From: Psychrilyobacter piezotolerans
GTDB lineage: Bacteria > Fusobacteriota > Fusobacteriia > Fusobacteriales > Fusobacteriaceae
DNA length: 64,000 nt
Assembly: GCF_003391055.1 (NCBI RefSeq)
Contig: NZ_QUAJ01000021.1
Coordinates: forward strand, 1-64,000
Direction: 5' to 3'
Shown: piece after piece, positions 1 through 7,701 of the stretch
Layout: each line of letters starts with the position of its first letter
How positions within the stretch are numbered: position 1 is the stretch's first letter
Notes under the pieces: generated by a model
Seen by the model: the letters and a program-made list of their open reading frames with translations, nothing else
What the model was told of the DNA's origin: nothing
The model's database searches: none
Translations under genes and position numbers: made by a program

Positions 1-21
1 GTGCTCGCCTGCGGCGAGCAC
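1..21. repeat. GC-rich hairpin at window edge
   Basis: A perfect 9-bp inverted repeat (GTGCTCGCC / GGCGAGCAC) with a 3-nt loop lies downstream of iadA. Any T-run for the leftward strand would fall outside the window, so it may be the iadA terminator or a REP-like palindrome. It is far more GC-rich than its surroundings. Confidence 0.45.
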
Positions 22-56
22 CCTCTCTAAAATTGATAAAAAAACTTTTATATCAC

Positions 57-1223
57 TTACTTTTCAAAAGTTCCCTTAACTATGGGAGCCTTATTCTCTA
101 CCACCACCCTTCCTAAAGCCAGTACACCATCTATATCTAAATTTTCATCCAGGATAACCAGATCTGCATCAAAGCCTTCCTCTATAAACCCTTTTCCCTT
201 TAATTTAAATATCGTTGCAGGGTTAGAAGTAATAACCTTTATTATATTTTCTAATTTTAAGTTCTCCTCTTCCATCCCTTCTTTTACAGCCTCATAGAGG
301 GTTTCACATTTTCCTAATTTAACTCCCTTAAAATTCCCCTCTGTATCATATTCAGGCAGACTTCCCTGTCCGTCAGATGTATAGGTAATTTGAGAAATAT
401 CGATCCCTGCTTCTAAACACAATTTAGTGGCTTTTCCGCATTTCACCTCTCCATCGGCTAAAAATTCAGGCGTTGTAGAAGTCGTAAAATCTAAATACCC
501 TCCTCTTTTACCGTATTTCAATGCTGCCTCAAATAAATAAGGGTTTCTATTCATATGGGTAGGCACAAATTGTTTAATGGGAAGTGCACCTTTATCTACA
601 GCCTCTAAAAGCAGGTCTGTAACCTTTCGGCTGTCTCCCATATGTACTCCTATGATTCCGGCCTTTCCAGACAGAATCCCGCCTAATCTTGTATCGGAGG
701 CCACTCTCAATAGTTCATCTGCCGTAGGATGGGAAGACCTGTGGTCTGCCACTGCCAACTCTCCGCAGCCAATTACTTCCTCTATCAGAATAATATCATC
801 TGTAACCTTCCCTGTAAGAGTTCTCACAGGTATTTCATAGGATCCTGTAAGTACAAAGGCAGATACTCCCTCTTCCTTGAGCCCCTTTGCCTTGGCTATT
901 AAATTTGTCATGGTTCTTGTGGTACCATCTGTTCCCAGCACACCTATTACCGTAGTAACCCCGGCAGTTGTCATATCTGTTAACTGGATCTCAGGAGTTC
1001 TGGATCTAAAACTACCCTCTCCTCCCCCTCCGCAGATATGGACATGGGAATCAATAAACCCAGGGACTATTTTTTTCCCCTTCAGATCTATGATGGTCGC
1101 CAGACTTTCATCTATATCTATAGAATCTCCTATCTTTGCTATCCTGCTGTCTGCAATTAAGATATCCTTTTTACCAATATACTCCGGAGTATACACCTCT
1201 GCATTTTTTAATAATTTTATCAT
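57..1223 (-). CDS. iadA: isoaspartyl dipeptidase (beta-aspartyl peptidase)
   Basis: A 388-residue cytoplasmic metallopeptidase of the amidohydrolase superfamily, predicted to hydrolyse beta-aspartyl dipeptides left by turnover of damaged proteins. Visible binuclear-centre ligands are H60 and H62 (HVH after GFIDS), H194, H223 and D284 (SDGQGS). The bridging position, a carboxylated lysine in the E. coli enzyme, reads as E155 (GELAVADHRSS). The Gly-rich loop CGGGGEG after the HxH motif is typical of IadA. The ATG follows a GGGGGGAG ribosome site. Upstream on the same strand is a YfcC-type carrier, an arrangement that fits peptide or amino-acid scavenging. Length matches the family. The family call is firm; the exact substrate is inferred. 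Confidence 0.9.
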   Translation of the reverse strand: MIKLLKNAEVYTPEYIGKKDILIADSRIAKIGDSIDIDESLATIIDLKGKKIVPGFIDSHVHICGGGGEGSFRSRTPEIQLTDMTTAGVTTVIGVLGTDGTTRTMTNLIAKAKGLKEEGVSAFVLTGSYEIPVRTLTGKVTDDIILIEEVIGCGELAVADHRSSHPTADELLRVASDTRLGGILSGKAGIIGVHMGDSRKVTDLLLEAVDKGALPIKQFVPTHMNRNPYLFEAALKYGKRGGYLDFTTSTTPEFLADGEVKCGKATKLCLEAGIDISQITYTSDGQGSLPEYDTEGNFKGVKLGKCETLYEAVKEGMEEENLKLENIIKVITSNPATIFKLKGKGFIEEGFDADLVILDENLDIDGVLALGRVVVENKAPIVKGTFEK

Positions 1224-1235
1224 TTTCTCCCCCCT

Positions 1236-1283
1236 TGTCGCCTATGGCGATACGTACGGGCAATTCATGAATTGCCCCTCCGT
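1236..1283. repeat. REP-like palindromic element
   Basis: Two adjacent palindromes, TCGCCTATGGCGA and a perfect 20-bp GGGCAATTCATGAATTGCCC at 1258-1277, sit between yfcC and iadA. Palindromes of this composition recur in intergenic DNA of many bacteria; no second full copy is seen in this window. Confidence 0.5.
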
Positions 1284-1312
1284 AATTTTAAAATATTTTA
1301 TTAAAAAAGCGA

Positions 1313-1343
1313 ATAAGTCCCAAGACTTAATCGCTTTTTTTTT
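1313..1343 (-). terminator. rho-independent terminator after yfcC-like gene
   Basis: Inverted repeat AAGCGATTAAGTC / GACTTATTCGCTT with a 4-nt loop, followed on the minus strand by a T-run. A T-run is also present on the other strand. It begins immediately after the carrier's stop codon. Confidence 0.85.
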
Positions 1344-1345
1344 AT

Positions 1346-2821
1346 TTACATCATTGAACCTAAAGCTAATAGTGCCATAGTCATTACTATAAATGCAATA
1401 AATAGAGGCATTACAAATTTTAACCACTTTGTATATGATACTCTTCCTATTGCTAATCCACCCATTACTACTGCTGATGTAGGAGTAAGTAAGTTTAATA
1501 CCCCTGATGCAGACTGGTATCCGGTAACTACTACATTCTTTGCTAAGCCTGAAAATTCTCCTAAGGGAGCCATGATAGGCATAGATAATGTCGCCAGTCC
1601 CGAAGTTGAAGGAATTAAGAATGACATAGGCAGGTAGAATAAGTATGAGATGATAGCAAAGGCTGTAGATCCTACCCCAGTCAATGCCTGCTCTCCCCAG
1701 AATAACACAGTATTAGTCATTCCACCGGCATTCATTACTATAGTGATTCCTCTAGAAATTCCTACAATAAGTGCTACTCCCAACAGGTCTCTGGCACCAT
1801 TTACGAATACAGATACGATCTCCTTTTCTTCCATTCCATATATTTTTCCAACCAATACAGCTGAAACCATAAATAACACAGTCATCTCTCCAAACCACCA
1901 GTCACCAAGGGGAACCATTCCACCTAAGATACCTCCAATTACCGGAAGATTGATAAAGAAGTTGTTCATATCTTCAAATATTGTGATATTAAACTTATAT
2001 GCCCATGGAATTACTCCTAAGATCATTATGATGAAAGTTCCACCAAATATCCAAAGGATTAATGCTCTTTTAGAAGTTAATTCTGGAGTTTCCTGCTCAT
2101 CTCCTCCTAAAAAATGATGTTCATTTTCTTTTTTCAGATCGTAGACCAATGATTTTGTCGGATCATTCTTTACTTTTTCAGCATATCTCATAACATAAAA
2201 TATAGCAAATCCAAGTAAAACTACCATCATCAGAAGTCTTAATCCCAGTCCGTCTCCAATAGAGATCTCAGCGAATCCAGAGGCGATTCCCGTAGCAAAT
2301 GGATTTACTGTAGAACATAGTACACCTGTACCTGCTCCTAACATTATTACCCCTACTGCTGTCAAGGCATCATATCCCGCTCCGATAAATACAGGGATCA
2401 ACAGGGGATAAAAAGCTATTGTTTCCTCTGCCATTCCAAATGATGTTCCACCTGCTGCAAATATTGTCATAAGGATAGGTATCATTATCTTTTCTCTGCC
2501 CTTGAGTTTTTTTATAACCTGTCCGATTCCTGCATCGATAGCACCTGTTTTCATTACTATACCTAAAAATCCACCGATTACCAATACAAACAATGCAATA
2601 TCCTTAGCTTCATAAAAACCATTGATAGGAGCATTTATTACTTCCCATAGTGCCTGGGGAGTTGACTCCACCACCTTATATGTTCCAGGAATTGGTTGTT
2701 TTGTCCCCGCTACATAATCGTATTGTCCTGCTGGAACTATCCATGTAAATACTGCCACTACAACTATTATACTAAATAATATAGTATAGGCTGTTGGCAT
2801 TTGAAATTTCTTTTTTGCCAT
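1346..2821 (-). CDS. YfcC family carrier (C4-dicarboxylate / basic amino acid antiporter superfamily)
   Basis: A 491-residue integral membrane protein starting MAKKKFQMPTAYTILF and continuing with WIVPAGQYDY, the signature N-terminus of YfcC/DcuC-like carriers. About a dozen hydrophobic segments are visible, with a charged cytoplasmic linker near residues 210-245. The family includes uncharacterised transporters and arginine/ornithine-type antiporters, so the substrate is unknown. Because isoaspartyl dipeptidase lies downstream on the same strand, a peptide or amino-acid substrate is plausible. The start is supported by AGGAGGAGAAG before the ATG and a well-formed promoter upstream. Confidence 0.85.
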   Translation of the reverse strand: MAKKKFQMPTAYTILFSIIVVVAVFTWIVPAGQYDYVAGTKQPIPGTYKVVESTPQALWEVINAPINGFYEAKDIALFVLVIGGFLGIVMKTGAIDAGIGQVIKKLKGREKIMIPILMTIFAAGGTSFGMAEETIAFYPLLIPVFIGAGYDALTAVGVIMLGAGTGVLCSTVNPFATGIASGFAEISIGDGLGLRLLMMVVLLGFAIFYVMRYAEKVKNDPTKSLVYDLKKENEHHFLGGDEQETPELTSKRALILWIFGGTFIIMILGVIPWAYKFNITIFEDMNNFFINLPVIGGILGGMVPLGDWWFGEMTVLFMVSAVLVGKIYGMEEKEIVSVFVNGARDLLGVALIVGISRGITIVMNAGGMTNTVLFWGEQALTGVGSTAFAIISYLFYLPMSFLIPSTSGLATLSMPIMAPLGEFSGLAKNVVVTGYQSASGVLNLLTPTSAVVMGGLAIGRVSYTKWLKFVMPLFIAFIVMTMALLALGSMM

Positions 2822-2875
2822 CTCTTCTCCTCCTAAATATTAATTTTTTCACAAACGTTAAATAATCCTACACTT

Positions 2876-2904
2876 AGTATAAAATATGTGCATTCTAAAG
2901 TCAA
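2876..2904 (-). promoter_or_regulatory. sigma70-type promoter for the YfcC-like gene
   Basis: On the minus strand TTGACT (2899-2904) and TATACT (2876-2881) are separated by exactly 17 nt, about 55 nt upstream of the start codon. Read by eye; no mapped start site. Confidence 0.6.
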
Positions 2905-3107
2905 TATTTTTCTTTGTTTTTCCTTAGAATTTAAGTTTTTTCTAATTAAAGGCAAAAAAAATAGTAAATTAAGATCAAATACTGTACAATAAATAATTGA
3001 TGTTTGGCGCTTATAAAGCCAGCAATAATATTAAGGTTTTTAATGCGTGCACCATCGCGAAAGTTTAATATATAATCAAAATAAAAAAAGAGATTGAAGG
3101 AGAAAAT

Positions 3108-4511
3108 ATGAAAGTAAATATGACAGAGGGAAGTATATCACGTTCCCTCCTAAAGATGGCTCTCCCGGTTATGGGAACATCTTTTTTACAGATGGCCTAC
3201 AACTTAATAGATATGATTTGGATAGGGAAGATGGGAAGTAGCGCTGTCGCTGCTGTAGGAAGTGCAGGATTTTTCCTCTGGCTTAGTTTTGCATTTGTCA
3301 GCATCTCCCAGGTAGGAGCCCAGGTTAAGATAGCCCAATCTATCGGCGGTAAAAAACTAAAAGCAGCCCAGAGTTATACTGTGAACGCTATCCAATTAAA
3401 TGTAGTTTTAGCTATTCTTTACGGACTCCTTCTGATCTTATTCAAAGATTCCCTCATTGGATTTTTCAGACTGGGTGACCTGACAGTTATCCATATGGCT
3501 GAAAAATACTTAGCTATTATAGGTCTTGGAATGGTATTTAATTTTACCAATCCTGTCTTTACAGCAATTTTTACAGGTTATGGAGATACTAAAACACCTT
3601 TTTATATGAATGCCATAGGTTTGTTGATCAATATGATCCTGGATCCCATCCTTATATTTGGGATGATGGGCTTCCCTGCTATGGGAGTAAGTGGAGCTGC
3701 AATCGCTACCATTATAGCCCAGGGGTCGGTGACATTATCATTTTTTATCTATATTAAAAGATCCCAAACCCGGGTTTCATTAAAAGGAATATTAGAAGTG
3801 CCAAAAATAAAAATTATCAAAGAAATTGCCGCTTTAGGAATCCCTGTAGGATTACAGAGTGGTTTATTTACCGGACTTTCCATGATAATAGCCAGAATCA
3901 TAGCCTTTTGGGGTCCCATGGCAATAGCAGTTCAAAAAGTAGGCTCCCAGGTAGAGTCCCTCTCTTGGATGACTGCCATAGGTTTTCAGGTAGCTCTATC
4001 TGCCTTTATCGGGCAGAACTATGGTGCAGGTCAGCCAAAGAGAATATTAAAGGGATATAAGATCTCTATGATTATTATGGGTGTGGTAGGAATTTTAACA
4101 AGTTTTCTTTTCTATCTGGGGGCTGAAAGGATATTTAAGATCTTTATAGAGGAGGAGGAAAGTGTCAAAAATGGAGTTGAATATTTAAAAATTCTGTCCT
4201 ATTCCCAGCTATTTATGTGTATTGAGATCCTGACTGCTGGAGCTTTTAATGGTTTAGGAAAAACCAAACCGCCATTTTATATCACAACTTTTTTTAATAT
4301 TGTTAGAATACCCCTGGCATTATTTCTTTCCCAGGATGGTTTATTGGGATTAAATGGTGTTTGGTGGGCTATAACTATCACTACCTTATTTAAAGGAATT
4401 TTTATGGTAGGATGGTTTATCAGAACAACTAAAAATTGGAATTTTTTTACCGATAAAACCGATAAAGAAGAACTAACAGATAAACAAAAAACAGATCCTA
4501 TGAACATTTAG
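3108..4511 (+). CDS. MATE family multidrug/organic cation exporter
   Basis: A 467-residue protein with two MatE halves and about 12 membrane segments. The N-terminus (MTEGSISRSLLKMALPVMG, then IDMIWIGKMGSSAVAAVG) is typical of the DinF/NorM-like branch. It is predicted to export drugs or metabolites in exchange for Na+ or H+ at the inner membrane. The C-terminal 20 residues are hydrophilic and Lys/Asp-rich. The ATG is preceded by GAAGGAG. The gene stands alone, convergent with the flavin oxidoreductase gene, and its stop codon lies inside the shared terminator. Substrate cannot be told from sequence. Confidence 0.92.
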   Translation: MKVNMTEGSISRSLLKMALPVMGTSFLQMAYNLIDMIWIGKMGSSAVAAVGSAGFFLWLSFAFVSISQVGAQVKIAQSIGGKKLKAAQSYTVNAIQLNVVLAILYGLLLILFKDSLIGFFRLGDLTVIHMAEKYLAIIGLGMVFNFTNPVFTAIFTGYGDTKTPFYMNAIGLLINMILDPILIFGMMGFPAMGVSGAAIATIIAQGSVTLSFFIYIKRSQTRVSLKGILEVPKIKIIKEIAALGIPVGLQSGLFTGLSMIIARIIAFWGPMAIAVQKVGSQVESLSWMTAIGFQVALSAFIGQNYGAGQPKRILKGYKISMIIMGVVGILTSFLFYLGAERIFKIFIEEEESVKNGVEYLKILSYSQLFMCIEILTAGAFNGLGKTKPPFYITTFFNIVRIPLALFLSQDGLLGLNGVWWAITITTLFKGIFMVGWFIRTTKNWNFFTDKTDKEELTDKQKTDPMNI

Positions 4512-4531
4512 TTCATAGGATCTGTTTTTTT
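4487..4531. terminator. bidirectional rho-independent terminator
   Basis: A perfect 15-bp stem (ACAGATCCTATGAAC / GTTCATAGGATCTGT) with a 5-nt loop and T-runs on both strands lies between the convergent MATE and flavin oxidoreductase genes and includes the MATE stop codon. Confidence 0.92.
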
Positions 4532-5468
4532 ATCTACCTTCAAACACTGGTCTGAATCTTTCAAATACCTCTTTAACAGAGATTATATCTTTTATCTTCC
4601 ATACATCTTTACCGGCGAAATAAACCCCATTTTCTAAATCTCCCTCATGTCCTGCAACTAATTTTTCATTTACACAGAATGAATAGTCACACTTTTTTAA
4701 ACATTGGACACATTTTGTAGGTTTTTCCTGGGTTCCAGCCTTTAATCTGTCTACAAAGGGACTCACTATAGCATTGGCAGGCAGTCCGGCACACGAAGCA
4801 ATCTCTATTACTTCACCTTTTTTTGCATTTACATACATCTCTTTAAATTCATCACTAACTTCACACTCTGTAGTAGCTACAAATCTTGTCCCCATCTGTA
4901 CTCCTACAGCTCCCAGGTCCAGCATTCTTTTGGCATCTTCAGGCTCTATTACTCCACCGGCTCCAAAGACAGGTATTTTTACTGCTTCTACTATATCTTT
5001 TACTATATCCCAAGAATCCAGATCAGTTCCCAGATGTCCGCCTGCATTCCCGCCTTCTACAACAATAGCAGTAGCTCCCAATCTTTCCGATAGTTTAGCA
5101 CCCTTGACAGATGATACAATTGGAAATATCGGTATATTCCTCTCTTTTCCAATTTTAAATATACCTTTAGAGAATCCAGCACCACAGACAATCAATTCTG
5201 CTCCTGCATCGATAGATGCATTTACTGCTTCTTCAAAATTACTTACAGCAACCATTACATTTACTCCAATAGCTCCTGCTCTTTCCCCCATATATTCTTT
5301 TGCCTTTATAATTTCACTTTTTAATTCCTCAATTCCAATAGCCGAACCAGCAATCAGACCTATTCCGCCCTCTCTTGCCACAGCTCCTGCCAATCTAGAC
5401 ATCGATGCTCTGATTGCCATCCCACCTTGTATAATTGGTACTTCTATTTCTAAATTTCCTATTTTCAT
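4530..5468 (-). CDS. nitronate monooxygenase / FabK-like flavin oxidoreductase
   Basis: A 312-residue FMN-dependent TIM-barrel protein of the 2-nitropropane dioxygenase / enoyl-ACP reductase II superfamily. Visible motifs are PIIQGGMAIRAS near the N-terminus, the phosphate-binding glycines GGNAGGH, FGAGGV and GVQMGTRF. The C-terminal part has a cysteine cluster C-x2-C-x3-C-x4-C (CVQCLKKCDYSFC), which could bind a metal or Fe-S centre. ATG at 5466-5468 is chosen because TAGGAGGA lies at proper distance; an upstream in-frame start has no ribosome site. It could be a nitronate monooxygenase or an enoyl reductase; absence of neighbouring fatty-acid genes favours the former. Confidence 0.8.
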   Translation of the reverse strand: MKIGNLEIEVPIIQGGMAIRASMSRLAGAVAREGGIGLIAGSAIGIEELKSEIIKAKEYMGERAGAIGVNVMVAVSNFEEAVNASIDAGAELIVCGAGFSKGIFKIGKERNIPIFPIVSSVKGAKLSERLGATAIVVEGGNAGGHLGTDLDSWDIVKDIVEAVKIPVFGAGGVIEPEDAKRMLDLGAVGVQMGTRFVATTECEVSDEFKEMYVNAKKGEVIEIASCAGLPANAIVSPFVDRLKAGTQEKPTKCVQCLKKCDYSFCVNEKLVAGHEGDLENGVYFAGKDVWKIKDIISVKEVFERFRPVFEGR

Positions 5469-5496
5469 AATAAATCCTCCTAAAAATTGCTTACTA

Positions 5497-5520
5497 TATA
5501 ATAACACTTGTTATTGTATA
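5497..5520. promoter_or_regulatory. possible operator upstream of flavin oxidoreductase
   Basis: A near-perfect palindrome (TATAATAACA, 2-nt centre, TGTTATTGTATA) lies about 30 nt upstream of the gene and overlaps AT-rich promoter-like sequence. It is a plausible repressor site; the regulator is unknown. Confidence 0.35.
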
Positions 5521-5624
5521 TTGCAATGTTTTCTAAAAATACATTTCAAAACAATTAAATTCAAGATATATCAAGGGGTTTAAGTGTATTTTTTTTCTAT
5601 ACATTTACATTTTTTTCTATTCAT

Positions 5625-5690
5625 AGTGTTATTTTAATCTTTAATCAATTTTTAAACAGTGTTATTTTAATCTTTATTGGTTTTTAATAG
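5625..5690. repeat. 33-nt imperfect tandem duplication at the 3' end of the pilin-like gene
   Basis: Units 5625-5657 and 5658-5690 share AGTGTTATTTTAATCTTTA and then a diverged half. The second unit carries the pilin-like gene's last codons and stop; the first is a downstream copy. Confidence 0.6.
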
Positions 5691-6246
5691 TTTTCCAATA
5701 TGCAGTTTCACTTGCGTCTTTTGAACCATCTTCTATTTCACTCTCTTTTATCTCACTTTTAGGTACATACTCCTTAACATGTAAAAACTTTACATGTGCA
5801 TCGGTTGTTAAAAGCCTTATTGCATATTTTGCTATCTCCTCTCCTTGAATTCCTGACTGAGAATTACCCTTAAAAACATATAGCGTTATAATACCACTCA
5901 TGTTTCCAGTAGATGTCATATTACTCGTAAAATCTTGATCAACGGATCCACTGGATATTTTTGCATATTCAAATGTATTTGGGAGTTTTAAAATATCGGT
6001 AACTTCTCCATTTCTGGAAATTTCTATAAATTTTTCATCTAATTTAAATTTAACAGCATATCTTTTCCCTGTCTCCTGTGACCTCTTGGCTGCTACCCTG
6101 AAAAAATCTCCCACTTCATTCTGCACCCTCAACATAGCCCTGGATTCAGCTTGTTTTTTTATGGAAATGCCTCCAATTCCTACTAAGATCCCAATGAGAC
6201 CCACCACTATCAATAATTCGATTAACGTAAATCCTCTTCTTCTCAT
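5674..6246 (-). CDS. type IV pilin-like / pseudopilin protein with class III signal peptide
   Basis: A 190-residue protein beginning MRRRGFTLIELLIVVGLIG, the prepilin peptidase recognition site (cleavage after Gly5 before FTLIE) followed by a hydrophobic helix. The remainder is a globular, possibly GspH-like domain with a Lys/Glu-rich C-terminus. Such proteins are processed by PilD and act in type IV pili, type II secretion or DNA uptake machines; no such genes adjoin it here, so its machine is unknown. GAGGAGGAAAAG precedes the ATG. The family call is from the N-terminus only. Confidence 0.8.
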   Translation of the reverse strand: MRRRGFTLIELLIVVGLIGILVGIGGISIKKQAESRAMLRVQNEVGDFFRVAAKRSQETGKRYAVKFKLDEKFIEISRNGEVTDILKLPNTFEYAKISSGSVDQDFTSNMTSTGNMSGIITLYVFKGNSQSGIQGEEIAKYAIRLLTTDAHVKFLHVKEYVPKSEIKESEIEDGSKDASETAYWKTIKNQ

Positions 6247-6320
6247 CTTTTCCTCCTCATTCCTTAAGAGTGTGACTTCTACTTTGTATTTACCATTTTA
6301 CCATTCTTTTCCTTTAATCC

Positions 6321-6348
6321 AAAAAAAAATGGAGAAAATCTCCATTTT
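6321..6348 (-). terminator. terminator after tpx
   Basis: Stem AAAATGGAGA / TCTCCATTTT with a short loop and a T-run on the minus strand, just after the thiol peroxidase stop. Confidence 0.85.
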
Positions 6349-6354
6349 CACTGA

Positions 6355-6858
6355 TTATACTAATTCTTTGGCTGCATCTATTGCTTTATCATAATCAGGA
6401 TGACTTGTAATTTCCTGTACATATTCTACATGTCTTACAATTCCATCTTTATCTATGACTACGATCCCCCTGGATAAAAGTCTTAATTCCTCCAAAACAA
6501 ATCCATATTTCATTCCAAAATCTAAATCTTTATGATCTGAAAGAGTTATTGCTGAATCTACACCTTTGTTTGCACAAAATTTCCCCAAAGCAAATGGCAG
6601 ATCTACCGAGATAGTAATCACATGAATATTCCCATATTCATAAGCTTCTGTATTAAATCTGATTGTCTGCAGTTCACATACCGGTGTATCTACCGAGGGC
6701 ATAACTGAGATTACAACTACCTTTCCCTTTAATTCTTCTAAGCTAAATGGTGATAAGTCTGTTTTTAAAGCTGTAAAATTTGGTGCTTTTTCCCCTACTT
6801 TGATCTCTTTACCTATTAATGTTAATGGTTTTCCTCCAAATGTAATATTATTACTCAA
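6355..6858 (-). CDS. tpx: thiol peroxidase, atypical 2-Cys peroxiredoxin
   Basis: A 167-residue cytoplasmic peroxidase that reduces H2O2 and alkyl hydroperoxides with thioredoxin. The peroxidatic Cys61 (PSVDTPVCELQT) and resolving Cys95 (FCANKGV) fall at exactly the positions of E. coli Tpx when translation starts at TTG 6858-6856. That TTG sits 9 nt after GGAGG; the longer reading frame to 6909 adds residues not seen in the family and has no ribosome site. It has its own terminator and is a single-gene unit. Family and active site are clear. Confidence 0.94.
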   Translation of the reverse strand: MSNNITFGGKPLTLIGKEIKVGEKAPNFTALKTDLSPFSLEELKGKVVVISVMPSVDTPVCELQTIRFNTEAYEYGNIHVITISVDLPFALGKFCANKGVDSAITLSDHKDLDFGMKYGFVLEELRLLSRGIVVIDKDGIVRHVEYVQEITSHPDYDKAIDAAKELV

Positions 6859-6952
6859 ATCCAAACACCTCCCTATTGATATACTAAACTTTACGACAGT
6901 TTTAGGCAAAAGTCAATATTTTAAAATGTTTATATTTTTATAACTGTTACAA

Positions 6953-7675
6953 TCAACTGTATATCTCAATTTCTTCCAGGTCAGGATTGAATTTATGCCC
7001 TGCTGCGATGACTCTGTTTACCTCTAATTTAGGTAAAAGGTTTCTGTATTCACTGTCGTGCATTATAAAAAATATTTCTTTTTCCAGGTATTTTTTTATA
7101 GCATCTTTAAAGATTTCTTTTATTTTTTCATCCTCATATTCCACCTGAATACTATCTAAATTTAAATTGATCTTTTTTACTATCTCAAATTCATTCATAA
7201 GAGGTTCGAATATCTCCATAAATTCCTGAATAATTGGATTATTTTCCAAATCATCAGCCAGGTAGCCCCTTGCCCATTTGGGAAATAAGGAAAGTTCCAC
7301 AGCTTTCAACTTTATATCTGAAACCACATTTAATTTTGAAACCTCATGAAAAATAAGAAGTTCATAGATATAGGAGTGATTTGAACTGAGTAAGAGTTCC
7401 ATATCCTCATCTATATCTATCTTTTCCCCATCTAAAAATCCATCCAGATCCAAACTGGTTATATATTTTTTTTCAGTATCTATCTTATATTCAAAATCTC
7501 CATCTTCACTCTCTATGATAAATTCACCAGACCAATTGATTTTATTTTTTTTCTCATCCAAACGAGTCCATTCGTGAAATGAGCCCTCTACCAATCTTGC
7601 AAACTCTATCTCATTGAATTTTATTAAATCATCTTTTTTTATATCTATCTTTATCTTTTTTAATTTTATTTCCAT
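6953..7675 (-). CDS. uncharacterised 240-residue acidic protein
   Basis: Not recognised. The protein has no signal peptide or membrane segment and is rich in Lys, Glu, Asp and Ile, with alternating charged and hydrophobic stretches that suggest a soluble alpha/beta or helical fold. It begins with a basic strand (EIKLKKIKIDIKK) and ends DLEEIEIYS. The ATG is preceded by GGAGGCAGGG. It lies 26 nt after panF on the same strand and may be its last operon member, but the context gives no function. Codon use resembles its neighbours, so it is likely a real native gene. Confidence 0.65.
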   Translation of the reverse strand: MEIKLKKIKIDIKKDDLIKFNEIEFARLVEGSFHEWTRLDEKKNKINWSGEFIIESEDGDFEYKIDTEKKYITSLDLDGFLDGEKIDIDEDMELLLSSNHSYIYELLIFHEVSKLNVVSDIKLKAVELSLFPKWARGYLADDLENNPIIQEFMEIFEPLMNEFEIVKKINLNLDSIQVEYEDEKIKEIFKDAIKKYLEKEIFFIMHDSEYRNLLPKLEVNRVIAAGHKFNPDLEEIEIYS

Positions 7676-7701
7676 CCCTGCCTCCTAAATTTAAATCTTT
7701 T

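Noticed and set aside
877-1380. 167-codon open frame opposite iadA and its upstream region
   Set aside because: Low-complexity translation, no ribosome site, and it runs through a REP palindrome and a terminator.
2985-3075. Structured RNA before the MATE gene (GGCGCTTATAAAGCC and neighbours)
   Set aside because: Only a short GGC/GCC pairing is evident; it does not match a riboswitch consensus that I know.
4774-5583. 269-codon open frame on the plus strand opposite the flavin oxidoreductase gene
   Set aside because: Ser/Pro/Ile-rich translation without family features, fully antisense to a clear gene; a codon-bias shadow.
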